Of a DNA stretch of 64,000 bases, positions 52,764 to 62,147 are shown piece after piece. Positions within the stretch are counted from its first letter, which is position 1. Every line of letters begins with the position of its first letter. A program made the translations under genes and the position numbers. Source of the DNA: Methylomicrobium lacus_A (GTDB lineage: Bacteria; Pseudomonadota; Gammaproteobacteria; Methylococcales; Methylomonadaceae); contig NZ_CP169217.1 in assembly GCF_041897535.1 (NCBI RefSeq), positions 2,666,001 through 2,730,000 of the forward strand, read 5' to 3'. The notes under the pieces were generated by a model. That model did not search any database. It worked only from the letters and a program-made list of their open reading frames with translations, and was not told the DNA's origin.

Positions 52764-55700
52764 ATGCAGCCAAAATTCATACACTTACGTCTGCACAGCG
52801 AATTCTCGCTGGTCGACGGCATCGTCAAGATCAAACCGCTGGTCAAGCGCCTGGCCGAATTGCACATGCCGGCCGCGGCGGTAACCGATCACGTGAACCT
52901 GTTCGCACTGGTCAAGTTTTACAAGGCATCGATGGGTCAAGGCGTAAAGCCGATCGCCGGCGCCGACGTCTTGATCTTCAATCCGGACGAACCGGCCAAT
53001 CCGTTCCGCCTGACCTTGCTGGCCAAAAACCAGCAGGGCTATACGACGTTGACCGAACTGATCTCCAAGGCCTATCAGGAAGGCCAGCATCAGGGCGTGC
53101 CGATGCTGCGATACGAATGGATCGAGGCAAACAACGGCGGCTTGATTGCATTGTCCGGCGCAATGGCCGGCGACATCGGACGAGCGCTGACTGCCGAGCG
53201 CAAGGACGACGCGAGACTTCTGGCCGATTATTGGGGCAACCTGTTTCCTGACAGCTTTTATCTGGAATTGCAGCGAGTCGGCAAGCCGGGCGAAGAAGCC
53301 TATATCGCGGCCGCGCTGGAACTGGCCTTGGCGGCCGAGTTGCCGGTCGTCGCGACGAACGACGTGCGTTTCCTGCATCGGAAAGACTTTCCGGCGCACG
53401 AAGTCCGCGTCTGTATCAACCAGGGCCGCGTGCTCGACGACAGCCGCCGGCCTAAGGACTATACCGACCAGCAATACCTCCGCAGTCCCGAGGAAATGTG
53501 CGAACTGTTCGCTGACATTCCGGAGGCGCTCGAAAATACGGTCGAGATCGCGAAGCGCTGCAACATCGCGCTGACCCTCGGCAAAAACTTCCTGCCCGAC
53601 TATCCTGTCCCCGAGGGCATGACGATCGGCGACGTACTGGCCGAGGAATCCCGCAAAGGCCTCGAAGAACGCCTGCGCCAGCATCCGCCTTTCGGAAGCG
53701 GCACCGAAGAGGAAAACCGCAAGGTCTATTACGACCGGCTCGAAACCGAACTCAAGGTGATCACGCAGATGGGGTTTCCGGGCTACTTCATGATCGTCGC
53801 GGACTTCATCCAGTGGGCGAAGAACCACCAGATCCCGGTCGGACCGGGCCGGGGCTCCGGCGCAGGCTCCCTGGTCGCGTATGTGTTGAAGATCACCGAC
53901 CTCGACCCGATCGAATTCGACCTTTTGTTCGAGCGTTTCTTGAATCCGGAGCGGGTTTCGATGCCGGACTTCGACGTCGACTTCTGCATGGACCGGCGCG
54001 ACGAGGTGATCGACTATGTCGCCGACCATTACGGCCGCGATCAGGTCGCGCAGATCATCACCTACGGGTCGATGGCCGCGAAGGCGGTGACCCGCGACGT
54101 CGGCCGGGTGCTCGGCTTTTCGTACGGCTTCGTCGACCAGCTCGCCAAGCTGATCCCGTTCGAGATCGGCATGACGCTCGACAAGGCGCTGCAGGACAGC
54201 CCCGACCTCAGGCAACGCTACGAGAACGAGGAAGAGGTCCGATCGCTGATCGACATGGCGCGATCCTTGGAGGGCATGGCGCGGAACGCGGGCAAGCACG
54301 CGGGCGGCGTGGTGATCGCGCCGACCAAGCTGACCGATTTCACGCCGCTGTACTGCGAACAGGGCGGCGGCAATCTGGTCACTCAGTTCGACAAGGACGA
54401 CGTCGAAGCGGTCGGCCTGGTCAAGTTCGACTTTTTGGGTCTGCGCACCTTGACGATCATCGACTGGGCCTTGCAGACGATCAACCGCAAGAAACAGGAA
54501 CTCGGCGAACCTATCGTCGATATTGCCGCGATTCCGCGCGACGATAAGGACTCCTACGAACTCTTGAAGAATGCGCAGACCACCGCGGTATTCCAGCTCG
54601 AATCGCGCGGGATGAAGGAGCTGATCAAGAAGCTGAAGCCGGACTGCTTCGACGACATCATCGCGCTGGTGGCGCTGTTCCGGCCGGGGCCTCTCGAATC
54701 GGGCATGGTCGACGACTACATCAACGTCAAGCACGGCGCCAAGGCCGAATATGCGCACCCGCTTCTGGTTCCGATCTTGAAACCGACCAACGGCGTCATC
54801 CTGTATCAGGAACAGGTCATGCAGATCGCCCGCGAGATGGGCGGCTACACGCTCGGCGGCGCGGACATGCTGCGCCGCGCGATGGGCAAGAAAAAGCCCG
54901 AGGAAATGGCCAAGCAGCGTGAAGTGTTCACCCAGGGCGCGATCGCGAACAACATCGACGAAAGCATCGCGACCTACATCTTCGACCTGATGGAGAAGTT
55001 CGCCGGCTACGGTTTCAACAAATCGCACTCGGCCGCCTACGCCCTGGTCGCCTATCAGACCGCCTGGCTGAAGGCGCATTATCCGGCCGAATTCATGGCC
55101 GCGGTACTGTCGGCCGATATGGACAACACCGACAAGGTCGTCGTGCTGATCGAGGAATGCCGGCGCATGAAACTGCCGATCGCGCCGCCGTCGATCAACG
55201 ACTCGAACTTCCGCTTTACGGTCAACCAGGCAGGCAAGATCGTGTACGGCCTCGGCGCGCTGAAGGGCGTCGGCGAGAACGCGATCGAGGACATGATCCT
55301 GGAACGGGAGCAGAACGGCTCCTACCGCGACCTGTACGATCTGTGCAAGCGCGTCGATCTGCGCAAGGTCAACCGGCGCGTGCTCGAAGCCCTGATCCGC
55401 GCCGGCGCGTTCGACATCTTCGATCCGAACCGGGCCGCGCATCTGGCGGAACTGCCGACCGTGCTGAAAGTCGCCGAACAGCACGGCAAGATGGCCGCAA
55501 CCGGCCAGAACGATCTGTTCGGCCTGCAGGAAGCCAGCGCCGAGGAAGACGCGATCGCCGCCTATTCGACCTATGTCGAACCCTGGCCCGAGCAGGAGCG
55601 ACTGAACGCCGAAAAACAAACCCTCGGCCTGTTCCTGACCGGCCATCCGATCGCCCAGTACGAGGCCGAAATCGGCCAGTTCACCCATGGCAGCCTGAAC

Positions 55701-56246
55701 AAGCTGAAGTCCGACATGGAACGCAGCAAGGGCAAGATGGAAGCCCGCGTCGCGGGGCTGGTCGTCGAAATCCGCACCCGCCAGTCCAAAAACGGCAAGA
55801 CGATGGGCTTCGCGCTGTTGGATGACCGCACCGACCGGCTCGAAGTGGCGATCTACCCCGAAACCTACGAACGGCACCGGGACATCGTCACCCGCGACGT
55901 GCTGCTGGTCGCCGAAGGCGCCCTCGCAATGGACGATTTCACCGGAACTCCGCGCCTGACCGCCGAAAAACTCTACAGCATCGACCAGGCCCGCAACGCC
56001 TTCGCGCGCGGCTTGCAGTTGACCTGGCAGGATGGCGTCAACGGCGACTCGTTGCCCGAAAAACTGGGCTCGTCGCTGGAACCGTTCAAGGGCGGCGCCT
56101 GCCCGGTGCTGATCCAGTACCGCTCGGAGCAGGCTCAGGCCACCGTGCGGCTCGGCGATGAATGGCGGGTTTTTGCGACCGACGAGTTGTTGTTGCGGTT
56201 GAAGCGACAGTTGGGGAATGAGGCGGTGGAGGTTAAATATCGATAG
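52764..56246 (+). CDS. dnaE: DNA polymerase III alpha subunit
   Basis: The replicative polymerase catalytic subunit, 1160 residues (E. coli 1160). The N-terminal PHP domain starts FIHLRLHSEFSLVDG. The palm domain has GPGRGSGAGSLVAY and the catalytic-aspartate stretch MPDFDVDFCMDRRDEV near residues 400-415. The KNAGKHAGGVVIAP and GYGFNKSHSAAYALVAYQT blocks follow, then an OB-fold domain (about 985-1070) and a tail that binds the clamp loader. The start lies 10 bases after ppa. Very long open frames on the opposite strand are shadows of its codon pattern. Confidence 0.97.
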   Translation: MQPKFIHLRLHSEFSLVDGIVKIKPLVKRLAELHMPAAAVTDHVNLFALVKFYKASMGQGVKPIAGADVLIFNPDEPANPFRLTLLAKNQQGYTTLTELISKAYQEGQHQGVPMLRYEWIEANNGGLIALSGAMAGDIGRALTAERKDDARLLADYWGNLFPDSFYLELQRVGKPGEEAYIAAALELALAAELPVVATNDVRFLHRKDFPAHEVRVCINQGRVLDDSRRPKDYTDQQYLRSPEEMCELFADIPEALENTVEIAKRCNIALTLGKNFLPDYPVPEGMTIGDVLAEESRKGLEERLRQHPPFGSGTEEENRKVYYDRLETELKVITQMGFPGYFMIVADFIQWAKNHQIPVGPGRGSGAGSLVAYVLKITDLDPIEFDLLFERFLNPERVSMPDFDVDFCMDRRDEVIDYVADHYGRDQVAQIITYGSMAAKAVTRDVGRVLGFSYGFVDQLAKLIPFEIGMTLDKALQDSPDLRQRYENEEEVRSLIDMARSLEGMARNAGKHAGGVVIAPTKLTDFTPLYCEQGGGNLVTQFDKDDVEAVGLVKFDFLGLRTLTIIDWALQTINRKKQELGEPIVDIAAIPRDDKDSYELLKNAQTTAVFQLESRGMKELIKKLKPDCFDDIIALVALFRPGPLESGMVDDYINVKHGAKAEYAHPLLVPILKPTNGVILYQEQVMQIAREMGGYTLGGADMLRRAMGKKKPEEMAKQREVFTQGAIANNIDESIATYIFDLMEKFAGYGFNKSHSAAYALVAYQTAWLKAHYPAEFMAAVLSADMDNTDKVVVLIEECRRMKLPIAPPSINDSNFRFTVNQAGKIVYGLGALKGVGENAIEDMILEREQNGSYRDLYDLCKRVDLRKVNRRVLEALIRAGAFDIFDPNRAAHLAELPTVLKVAEQHGKMAATGQNDLFGLQEASAEEDAIAAYSTYVEPWPEQERLNAEKQTLGLFLTGHPIAQYEAEIGQFTHGSLNKLKSDMERSKGKMEARVAGLVVEIRTRQSKNGKTMGFALLDDRTDRLEVAIYPETYERHRDIVTRDVLLVAEGALAMDDFTGTPRLTAEKLYSIDQARNAFARGLQLTWQDGVNGDSLPEKLGSSLEPFKGGACPVLIQYRSEQAQATVRLGDEWRVFATDELLLRLKRQLGNEAVEVKYR

Positions 56247-56339
56247 CGGTTATGGCGTAAAAGAATGGCCCGGATGCTTTGTAACGGAACCAGGAATGTC
56301 AAGGTGCCAAATTATTTAATAGAAACTTGGTTGTAACGT

Positions 56340-57050
56340 ATGAAAGAAGAAGCGCAAGCCTTAACAGCATTTCTAGCAGCGATTGTTACAGCAACAGCCG
56401 CACTCAATCTATTTCTCTACTGGGGGCAATTCGACATAAATCCATTTGTCTTTGTTCGCGTTTCAGATATTTTCCCCGTAGCAGCACCATTTATTACTCA
56501 AGCGGCTGTTGTTTTGTCTGCTGTGTATTTTTCGATTCTGATTTTTCCGCCCGAAACATCGGATGGGGCAGATCAACACGGAATCAAGCGCTATGTCATT
56601 CCTATTTGGATTGTGGCGTTTGCAGTTTGCTTACTCGTTTTCTATTTTTCTGAGGCTCTGGGCCACAGGGGAACGCTATTAGCATTTTCTGCCCTTATTG
56701 GAATGAGTGCCGTTTTCTTTAAAGAGATAGTTAGATTGAAGGAATGGGACTTGGCATTCAAGTCGCATTTCTCTCGACGAACTGCTGCTTTTGCAGCCGT
56801 CTACATGCCAATTATGTCCGTTTTTCTTGCGTATTGCCAATCTGAGGATATTCTTAATAATCGATCCTTCTCATATGTAATATCTACTGATTTAAAAATC
56901 GATTTGGGGGGTCAGCAGCGTGTCGAACTTCCTCTGCTTGGTAAATTAGGTGACCTTTACGTCGTTGTTACTCCAGATTTAAAGCAAAAAATATTTCTGT
57001 CTTCTGATAATTTCAACGTTATTCGCATTGGCAATAAGCAAATGCGATAG
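56340..57050 (+). CDS. Orphan membrane protein, low-GC and probably acquired
   Basis: A 236-residue protein with about five hydrophobic segments in residues 8-165, then a soluble C-terminal part of about 70 residues (STDLKIDLGGQQRVELPL...). No family recognised. Its base composition and codon choice (many ATT, TTT, AAA codons) are clearly more AT-rich than dnaE before it and the ArnT-like gene after it, suggesting recent transfer. It is an isolated gene convergent with the GT operon, and no mobility gene lies beside it. It could be a small immunity or stress-type membrane protein, but nothing in the sequence shows that. Confidence 0.68.
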   Translation: MKEEAQALTAFLAAIVTATAALNLFLYWGQFDINPFVFVRVSDIFPVAAPFITQAAVVLSAVYFSILIFPPETSDGADQHGIKRYVIPIWIVAFAVCLLVFYFSEALGHRGTLLAFSALIGMSAVFFKEIVRLKEWDLAFKSHFSRRTAAFAAVYMPIMSVFLAYCQSEDILNNRSFSYVISTDLKIDLGGQQRVELPLLGKLGDLYVVVTPDLKQKIFLSSDNFNVIRIGNKQMR

Positions 57051-57070
57051 GGCGCAATCCATAACGTGGG

Positions 57071-58702
57071 CTAATAAATCAAAATCTTATGCAGTTCGGG
57101 ATGGTTCAGGAACGCATCGATCGGCAACAGGGCGACATTAAAACTCTTGTGGCGATGATGATAATACGGAAAGGGAGTCGGTAAATCGGAAGCGTTTCTA
57201 TAACGCATCAACACATAAGCATCCGGATGCTCTGCTCGCCATTTCTCGAGGTTGCGTAAACCGACGATCGTTTTGATGGGCTTCGTCAAGCGCCCGCCGA
57301 ACTGATATTCGCCGTGATAAACGGCGACCAGATAAGCCACCTCCTTGTTCTGGGCGAAAACCTCGGCGATCTTTACGCCGGTTTCCTGGGTATCGAAACT
57401 CTCGCCCCTGAGCGAAAAAAACGCCGAAGAGATGACCAGCAAGGTGATCACTGTCGCGATGCTGACCGTAAAGACCGACTCCTGGGCGTTTATGGCTTCA
57501 TGACGCCACAATAATGCAGCAACGAGCAACAAGAAGACGCCCCATAGCGGGGACAATGTCGCCAATTCGGCGTTGCGATAGGTCAGGGCGTTCACCCACG
57601 GCGCGGTCGTGATCACGACGCCGATCAAAGCCAATAAGGCGATGACCCCATGATGGGCGCGCCGCCAATCGATTTGACGGGCGTTAACCGCTTCCGCTGC
57701 TCTGGCCAGGATCAAGACAAACAAGGGAAACATCGGCAGCAGGTAATGTATGCGTTTGCCGCTGATCAGCGAAAAGGCGATCAGTAACGGCAGGCCCCAG
57801 GCCGTGCAAAAACGCAGGCCGGCGTCTTCTAGGTTCAGCGTCTTTAGGCCCAGCCAAAACGGTTTGAGCAGCAGCCAGGGCAACAGCAGGACCGGCAGAT
57901 ACTGCGCATACCACCACCACGGCAATTTGTGCGCGAACGACTCGACGATGCGACCTTGCGTCTGTCCCCAGAAAATTGCGTTCCGGTAAACTTCGCCGCC
58001 CGCGATCCCGGCAGGGATCGCCCAGCATAGCGCGATGGCGGCGCCCAGCAGGATGCTGAAAACAAGCCCGGCATACCAATGTCGCCAATAGGATCCCGGC
58101 TTGGCATCCTTGAGCCACCAGGGCGCCAATAAAGCCGCCGGCAACACGTGCAGTAGGATTACCGGGCCTTTCGCCATCACGCCGCCGCCGATGGCCGCGC
58201 CCAGCAGCAGCCAGCGCGGCAGCGCCAGCCCCGCGTGTGTCAGCTTCAATAGGCTATAAATGGCCAGCGTGACGAAAAACGCCAGCATCATGTCGAACAT
58301 GGTCAGTGTGCTGAAGATGATCCAGAAACCGGAGCCCAGCAGCATGATCGGTGCCATGTCGGCGATCGCTTGACGTTCCGGCCATAAGATGCGGGCCATC
58401 GCGGCGGACAAATACACGGTGCCGAGCGCAAAGAACGGCGAAACGAGCCGAAGCGACCAGTCATTGACGCCGAACAACAGCCAGGTCAGCTGCATCAGCC
58501 AGAACAAAAGCGGCGGCTTGTGGCTGTAAAGTTCGCCGTTGAGGTGGGGCACCAGGAAATCGCCGCGTTGCCACATCTCCCAGGCTACCGCTGCGTAGCG
58601 GGTTTCATCAACCGGCAACAAGGGCCGGGCATAAAGCGCGAAACTGACCAAAACCAGCCAGATCACAAACACCCAGCTTCTGACGGACAGCAATTGATAC
58701 AT
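57071..58702 (-). CDS. ArnT-like lipid-linked glycosyltransferase (GT39/PMT superfamily)
   Basis: A 543-residue inner-membrane protein with about 12 hydrophobic segments and a short C-terminal soluble part. The N-terminal periplasmic loop LLPVDETRYAAVAWEM carries the ArnT/PMT Asp-Glu acidic pair, and HLNGELYSHKPPLLFWLMQL follows. These enzymes move a sugar from an undecaprenyl-phosphate carrier to lipid A or another acceptor on the periplasmic side. With the GT2 and LAB-N genes upstream it forms a three-gene operon like the FlmF/FlmK system; the sugar is unknown. Its start is 34 bases after the LAB-N stop. Confidence 0.85.
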   Translation of the reverse strand: MYQLLSVRSWVFVIWLVLVSFALYARPLLPVDETRYAAVAWEMWQRGDFLVPHLNGELYSHKPPLLFWLMQLTWLLFGVNDWSLRLVSPFFALGTVYLSAAMARILWPERQAIADMAPIMLLGSGFWIIFSTLTMFDMMLAFFVTLAIYSLLKLTHAGLALPRWLLLGAAIGGGVMAKGPVILLHVLPAALLAPWWLKDAKPGSYWRHWYAGLVFSILLGAAIALCWAIPAGIAGGEVYRNAIFWGQTQGRIVESFAHKLPWWWYAQYLPVLLLPWLLLKPFWLGLKTLNLEDAGLRFCTAWGLPLLIAFSLISGKRIHYLLPMFPLFVLILARAAEAVNARQIDWRRAHHGVIALLALIGVVITTAPWVNALTYRNAELATLSPLWGVFLLLVAALLWRHEAINAQESVFTVSIATVITLLVISSAFFSLRGESFDTQETGVKIAEVFAQNKEVAYLVAVYHGEYQFGGRLTKPIKTIVGLRNLEKWRAEHPDAYVLMRYRNASDLPTPFPYYHHRHKSFNVALLPIDAFLNHPELHKILIY

Positions 58703-58736
58703 ATCGACCCGAGTGCGATGATTTTTTTTTGGGGGA

Positions 58737-59018
58737 TCAGGCGTTGAGCTGTCTGCGTTCGTAGATCACAAAATACAGATTACGGAAATAGATCAATAAT
58801 CCGGAGGCTTGGCCGAGAATGAAAACCGGATCTTGCCGGTAGACCGCATAAGCCAGCAGTGTCACGCCGCCGCCGATGCTGAAATACCAGAATGCGATCG
58901 GAAATACGCTTTTTTTCTCTTTTTCGCTTTTGATCCACTGCACCAGAAAGCGTGCGGAAAACAGGGCTTGACCTAGAAATCCGACGGCCAGCCAGATGGT
59001 TTCTTTATCCACGTTCAA
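58737..59018 (-). CDS. Small LAB-N domain membrane protein
   Basis: A 93-residue protein matching the N-terminal membrane domain found in some lipid-A-disaccharide synthases (LAB_N): three hydrophobic segments with GFLGQALFSARFLVQWIKSE, PIAFWYFSIGGGVTLLAYA and QASGLLIYFRNLYF. Standalone versions occur between a GT2 and an ArnT-like gene and may act as flippase-like or docking subunits for the carrier lipid. The start overlaps the upstream GT2 stop by 14 bases. Confidence 0.85.
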   Translation of the reverse strand: MNVDKETIWLAVGFLGQALFSARFLVQWIKSEKEKKSVFPIAFWYFSIGGGVTLLAYAVYRQDPVFILGQASGLLIYFRNLYFVIYERRQLNA

Positions 59019-59736
59019 TTTCGTTTACCTCCGGTAGTTTTGCGCGTTGTTGCAGCCAGATCACGCCCAGCAAATCGGTGATGCCGGCCCACAAGCGGTC
59101 GAGCGTGCCGTAATTCGAAACCCCGACGCCGCGTGCCCGGTGATTGACCGGTTCCGAAATGACGGTACCGCCGGCCCGAATCACCAGGGCCGGCAAGAAC
59201 CGGTGCATGTGGTCGAAATAGGGCAATTCCAAAAATTTATCCCGTGCGAAGACTTTTAAGCCGCAGCCGGTATCCGGCGTCTTGTCGCCGAGCAATGCGG
59301 ACCTGATCGTATTCGCGAATTTGGACGAGAATAGGCGCCACTTCGAATCGTAACGCTTGTTTCTCCATCCCGCGATCATCCACAGATTCGCTGTGGTCTG
59401 ATTTTTTTCGAGCAAGGCCTTGTACAAACGCGGGATGTCGGCGGGATCGTTTTGTCCGTCTCCATCCAGCGTCGCAATCCAGGGATGGGTCGCCGCCTTG
59501 ACTCCGGTGCGCACCGCGGTGCTTTGGCCGCAGCTCTGGCGGTGTTTGATCACGCGCAACGCGTTGAAGCGCCGCATCGCGTCTTTCAGTTCGGCTTCGG
59601 TTTGATCGCGGCTGCCGTCATCGACATAGATGATTTCATAGGCCTCCGCCTGCGTCATGGCTTGTTCGATTTCTTCGATCAGCGGCAAGATATTGCCGGC
59701 TTCGTTATGGACTGGAACGACGATGGATATTTTCAT
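59005..59736 (-). CDS. Family 2 glycosyltransferase, dolichyl/undecaprenyl-phosphate sugar synthase type
   Basis: A 243-residue enzyme of the DPM1/ArnC-like GT2 class, soluble and without the extra membrane helices of ArnC. ISIVVPVHNEAGNILPLIEEIE opens the GT-A fold, YVDDGSRDQT and LDGDGQNDP hold the metal/nucleotide Asp residues, and DTGCGLKVF and FLPALVIRAGG are typical. It likely loads a sugar on undecaprenyl phosphate for the ArnT-like enzyme. First gene of the operon. Confidence 0.88.
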   Translation of the reverse strand: MKISIVVPVHNEAGNILPLIEEIEQAMTQAEAYEIIYVDDGSRDQTEAELKDAMRRFNALRVIKHRQSCGQSTAVRTGVKAATHPWIATLDGDGQNDPADIPRLYKALLEKNQTTANLWMIAGWRNKRYDSKWRLFSSKFANTIRSALLGDKTPDTGCGLKVFARDKFLELPYFDHMHRFLPALVIRAGGTVISEPVNHRARGVGVSNYGTLDRLWAGITDLLGVIWLQQRAKLPEVNEIERG

Positions 59737-59857
59737 GGAGAGAGAGTTCTTGAGCTTCGCTGAATACTATACAACGTTTACCCGCACGAGGTTATGACAA
59801 TTCTGCACAAACCCTGCCAGTATTTGAGAATGATTTAGTTTTGCAGTAATTTCAGGC

Positions 59858-59896
59858 AATAAAAAAGGCCGCATCCGGATGAAATGCAGCCTTTCT
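59858..59896 (-). terminator. Intrinsic terminator of rplM-rpsI
   Basis: On the minus strand AGGCTGCAT pairs with ATGCGGCCT (one G-U pair) around an 8-9 base loop, followed by a run of six T. It lies about 40 bases after the rpsI stop, just before the GT2 operon. Confidence 0.8.
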
Positions 59897-59934
59897 CGTA
59901 GAGCGGCCTGGCCACTCGCGACAATACCGAACGC

Positions 59935-60327
59935 TTAACGTTTTGAGTATTGTGGGCGTTTTCTTGCCTTGTGCAAGCCGACTTTTTTACGTTCGACGAC
60001 ACGGGAGTCACGGGTGACATAACCCGCTTTACGCAAGGCTTGACGCAGGGTTTCGTCGTATTCCATCAACGCACGGGTCAAACCGTGACGGATTGCGCCG
60101 GCTTGGCCGGATGGGCCGCCGCCTTTGACGATCACGTTCACATCGAATTGGCCTTCCATCTCAACGCATTCCAGCGGTTGACGGGAAACCATCTGATCGG
60201 TCTTGCGGCCGAAATAGTCTTCGATTGATTTTTGGTTAATGGTGATTTTGCCGGTGCCTTTGGTTGCGTAAACGCGTGCAATTGCACTTTTACGACGACC
60301 TGTTCCGTAATATTGAGCTGCTGCCAT
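59935..60327 (-). CDS. rpsI: 30S ribosomal protein S9
   Basis: A 130-residue ribosomal protein. YGTGRRKSAIARVYATKGTG at the start, KGGGPSGQAGAIRHGLTRAL in the middle and the basic tail KVGLHKARKRPQYSKR, which reaches the P-site tRNA, are the S9 marks. It lies 11 bases after rplM in the universal rplM-rpsI operon and is followed by an intrinsic terminator. Confidence 0.98.
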   Translation of the reverse strand: MAAAQYYGTGRRKSAIARVYATKGTGKITINQKSIEDYFGRKTDQMVSRQPLECVEMEGQFDVNVIVKGGGPSGQAGAIRHGLTRALMEYDETLRQALRKAGYVTRDSRVVERKKVGLHKARKRPQYSKR

Positions 60328-60338
60328 GGATTACTCGC

Positions 60339-60767
60339 TTAAAATTCTAATACTTTGGGCTGTTGCGCCTGATGATCGTGTTCCGGACCGGCGTAAACTT
60401 TCAATTTTTTGAACATCGCGCGGCCCAATGGGTTGTTAGGCAGCATGCCTTTGACGGCGGTGGTCAGAATGCGGTCAGGAAAGGTTTTTCTCAACTTACC
60501 CAGGCTGACGGTCTTCAGATTGCCGATATAGCCGGTGTGGTGGTGATACAATTTGTCCTTTTCCTTGTTGCCGGTGACGCCGATTTTTTCGACATTCACG
60601 ACAATGATGTAATCGCCGGTATCCACATGCGGGGTATATTCCGGTTTGTGTTTTCCGCGCAGACGGCGTGCAATCTCAGAAGCAAGACGGCCAAGCGTCT
60701 TCCCTTCCGCATCAACCACGTACCAATCGCGCTTAACTTCTGCAGGTTTTGCACTAAATGTTTTCAT
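60339..60767 (-). CDS. rplM: 50S ribosomal protein L13
   Basis: A 142-residue ribosomal protein, the standard length, with VDAEGKTLGRLASEIARRLRGKHK, HVDTGDYIIVVNVEKI and GMLPNNPLGRAMFKKLKVYAG. First gene of the rplM-rpsI operon. Confidence 0.98.
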   Translation of the reverse strand: MKTFSAKPAEVKRDWYVVDAEGKTLGRLASEIARRLRGKHKPEYTPHVDTGDYIIVVNVEKIGVTGNKEKDKLYHHHTGYIGNLKTVSLGKLRKTFPDRILTTAVKGMLPNNPLGRAMFKKLKVYAGPEHDHQAQQPKVLEF

Positions 60768-60801
60768 CGTTAGTTCGGTCTTGCTTTTAAAGGATCAATA
60801 A

Positions 60802-60831
60802 ATAAGACCGAGAATTCTACTAAATAGTCAA
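60802..60831 (-). promoter_or_regulatory. Putative sigma-70 promoter of rplM-rpsI
   Basis: TTGACT (60826-60831) and TCTTAT (60802-60807) with an 18-base spacer, 35 bases before the rplM start, in an AT-rich gap between cydX and rplM. The -35 is strong, the -10 matches four of six. Confidence 0.5.
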
Positions 60832-60890
60832 TCACTTTTCAAGTTTATTTGCACTTTAAGATCTGTAAAAGGCCGAAAAATCTGGAAAAA

Positions 60891-60995
60891 TTATTCTTCC
60901 GGCTCAACGTCATCGCCCAGTTCCAGCCACATCGCGTTGATGATCGCCAACGCGCAGGCCAGCCCCACGCCTAAAATCCAAGCGAAATACCACAT
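60891..60995 (-). CDS. cydX: Cytochrome bd small subunit CydX
   Basis: A 34-residue single-helix protein, MWYFAWILGVGLACALAIIN followed by AMWLELGDDVEPEE. The MWYFAWILG opening is diagnostic of CydX (YbgT), which stabilises the haem centres of cytochrome bd oxidase. It begins 12 bases after the cydB stop. An automated caller with a length cut-off would miss it. Confidence 0.93.
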   Translation of the reverse strand: MWYFAWILGVGLACALAIINAMWLELGDDVEPEE

Positions 60996-61007
60996 GCCAC
61001 GCCTCCG

Positions 61008-62147
61008 TCAATACAGTGTATGTTCATTGCTGCGAATCTGCTTGACCGTCACCTTGCCGCGCAGCACCCGGTACACCCAGATCGTATAAGCCAAGACGAC
61101 CGGCATCAGCACCACCGTGGCGGCGAACAATAATTGCAGCGTATAGTGGCTCGCGCTCGCGTCCCAGGCGGTCAAACTGCTGCTCGGATGCGTGCTCGAC
61201 GGCATCATGAACGGAAACATCGAACCGCCCGCGGTCACGACCGCGCCGATCACGATCAGGCTGCTGACGATGAAAGCCGTTCCGTGATGACGGCCGGAAC
61301 TCAATTTGACGACCAGCCACGAACCGATCAAAGACAGAAGCGGGGCAAGCATCAGTGCCGGATAGAGCCGGTAATTGTTCAGCCACAAACCTTGCGTCTT
61401 GCTGACCGTTTTCGCCAATGGATTGGCAACGGCGGAAGGCTCGATATTGGACGTGATCTGGTAGCCATCCACGCCCAAACCGGCCCAGATCCCGGCGATC
61501 ACAAAACCGGCCGCGAACGCCGGACTGCTCCAGCGAATGACCCGTAGGGCGCGCTGCGCCAGTGCGCCTTCGGTGCGCCAATGTAAAAATACCGCGCCGT
61601 GCAGCGTGAACAGCGCAACGCCGGTCACTGCGCAAAGCAGCGCGAAAGGCTGGAACAAATCCCAAAAACCGCCCGAGTATATGGAGCGAAGATCGCCGTC
61701 CAGCTGAAACGGCAGGCCCATCATCAAATTGCCGGCCGCGAGACTCAACACGGTCGCCGGCACCAGGCCGCCGAAAAACAAGGCCCAGTCCCAGGCGCTG
61801 CGCCAGCGCGGGTCGGCGATCTTGCTGCGGTAGTCGAAGCCGGCCGGACGCAGGAACAACGCGAACAGCAGCACCAGCAAGCCGGTATAAAGGCCGGAAA
61901 AAAACGACGCATACACCAGCGACCAGGCGCCGAAGCTGATGCCTCCGAGCGTGACCAGCCAGGTCTGGCTGCCTTCCCAGGTCGGCCCGACCGTGTTCAG
62001 CATGACCCGGCGCTCGTCGTCGGTCTTGCCCAAAAACGGCAGCAGGATGCCGATGCCGAGATCGAAGCCGTCCAGCACCGCGAAGCCGCACACCAGAAAG
62101 ACCAGAATGGCCCACCAGATGATTCGTAGCGTTTCAAAATCAAACAT
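61008..62147 (-). CDS. cydB: Cytochrome bd ubiquinol oxidase subunit II
   Basis: A 379-residue inner-membrane subunit with eight to nine helices, MFDFETLRIIWWAILVFLVCG at the start and GFDLGIGILLPFLG and GPTWEGSQTWLVTLGG following. It supports the haem-bearing CydA subunit. The start at 62147 has GAGGAGG a few bases upstream and overlaps the cydA stop by eight bases; the longer frame to 62213 is inside cydA and is rejected. Confidence 0.96.
   Translation of the reverse strand: MFDFETLRIIWWAILVFLVCGFAVLDGFDLGIGILLPFLGKTDDERRVMLNTVGPTWEGSQTWLVTLGGISFGAWSLVYASFFSGLYTGLLVLLFALFLRPAGFDYRSKIADPRWRSAWDWALFFGGLVPATVLSLAAGNLMMGLPFQLDGDLRSIYSGGFWDLFQPFALLCAVTGVALFTLHGAVFLHWRTEGALAQRALRVIRWSSPAFAAGFVIAGIWAGLGVDGYQITSNIEPSAVANPLAKTVSKTQGLWLNNYRLYPALMLAPLLSLIGSWLVVKLSSGRHHGTAFIVSSLIVIGAVVTAGGSMFPFMMPSSTHPSSSLTAWDASASHYTLQLLFAATVVLMPVVLAYTIWVYRVLRGKVTVKQIRSNEHTLY

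Noticed and set aside
52785..55877. 1030-codon open frame on the minus strand inside dnaE
   Set aside because: dnaE is unmistakable on the plus strand; the antisense product is low-complexity and without motifs.
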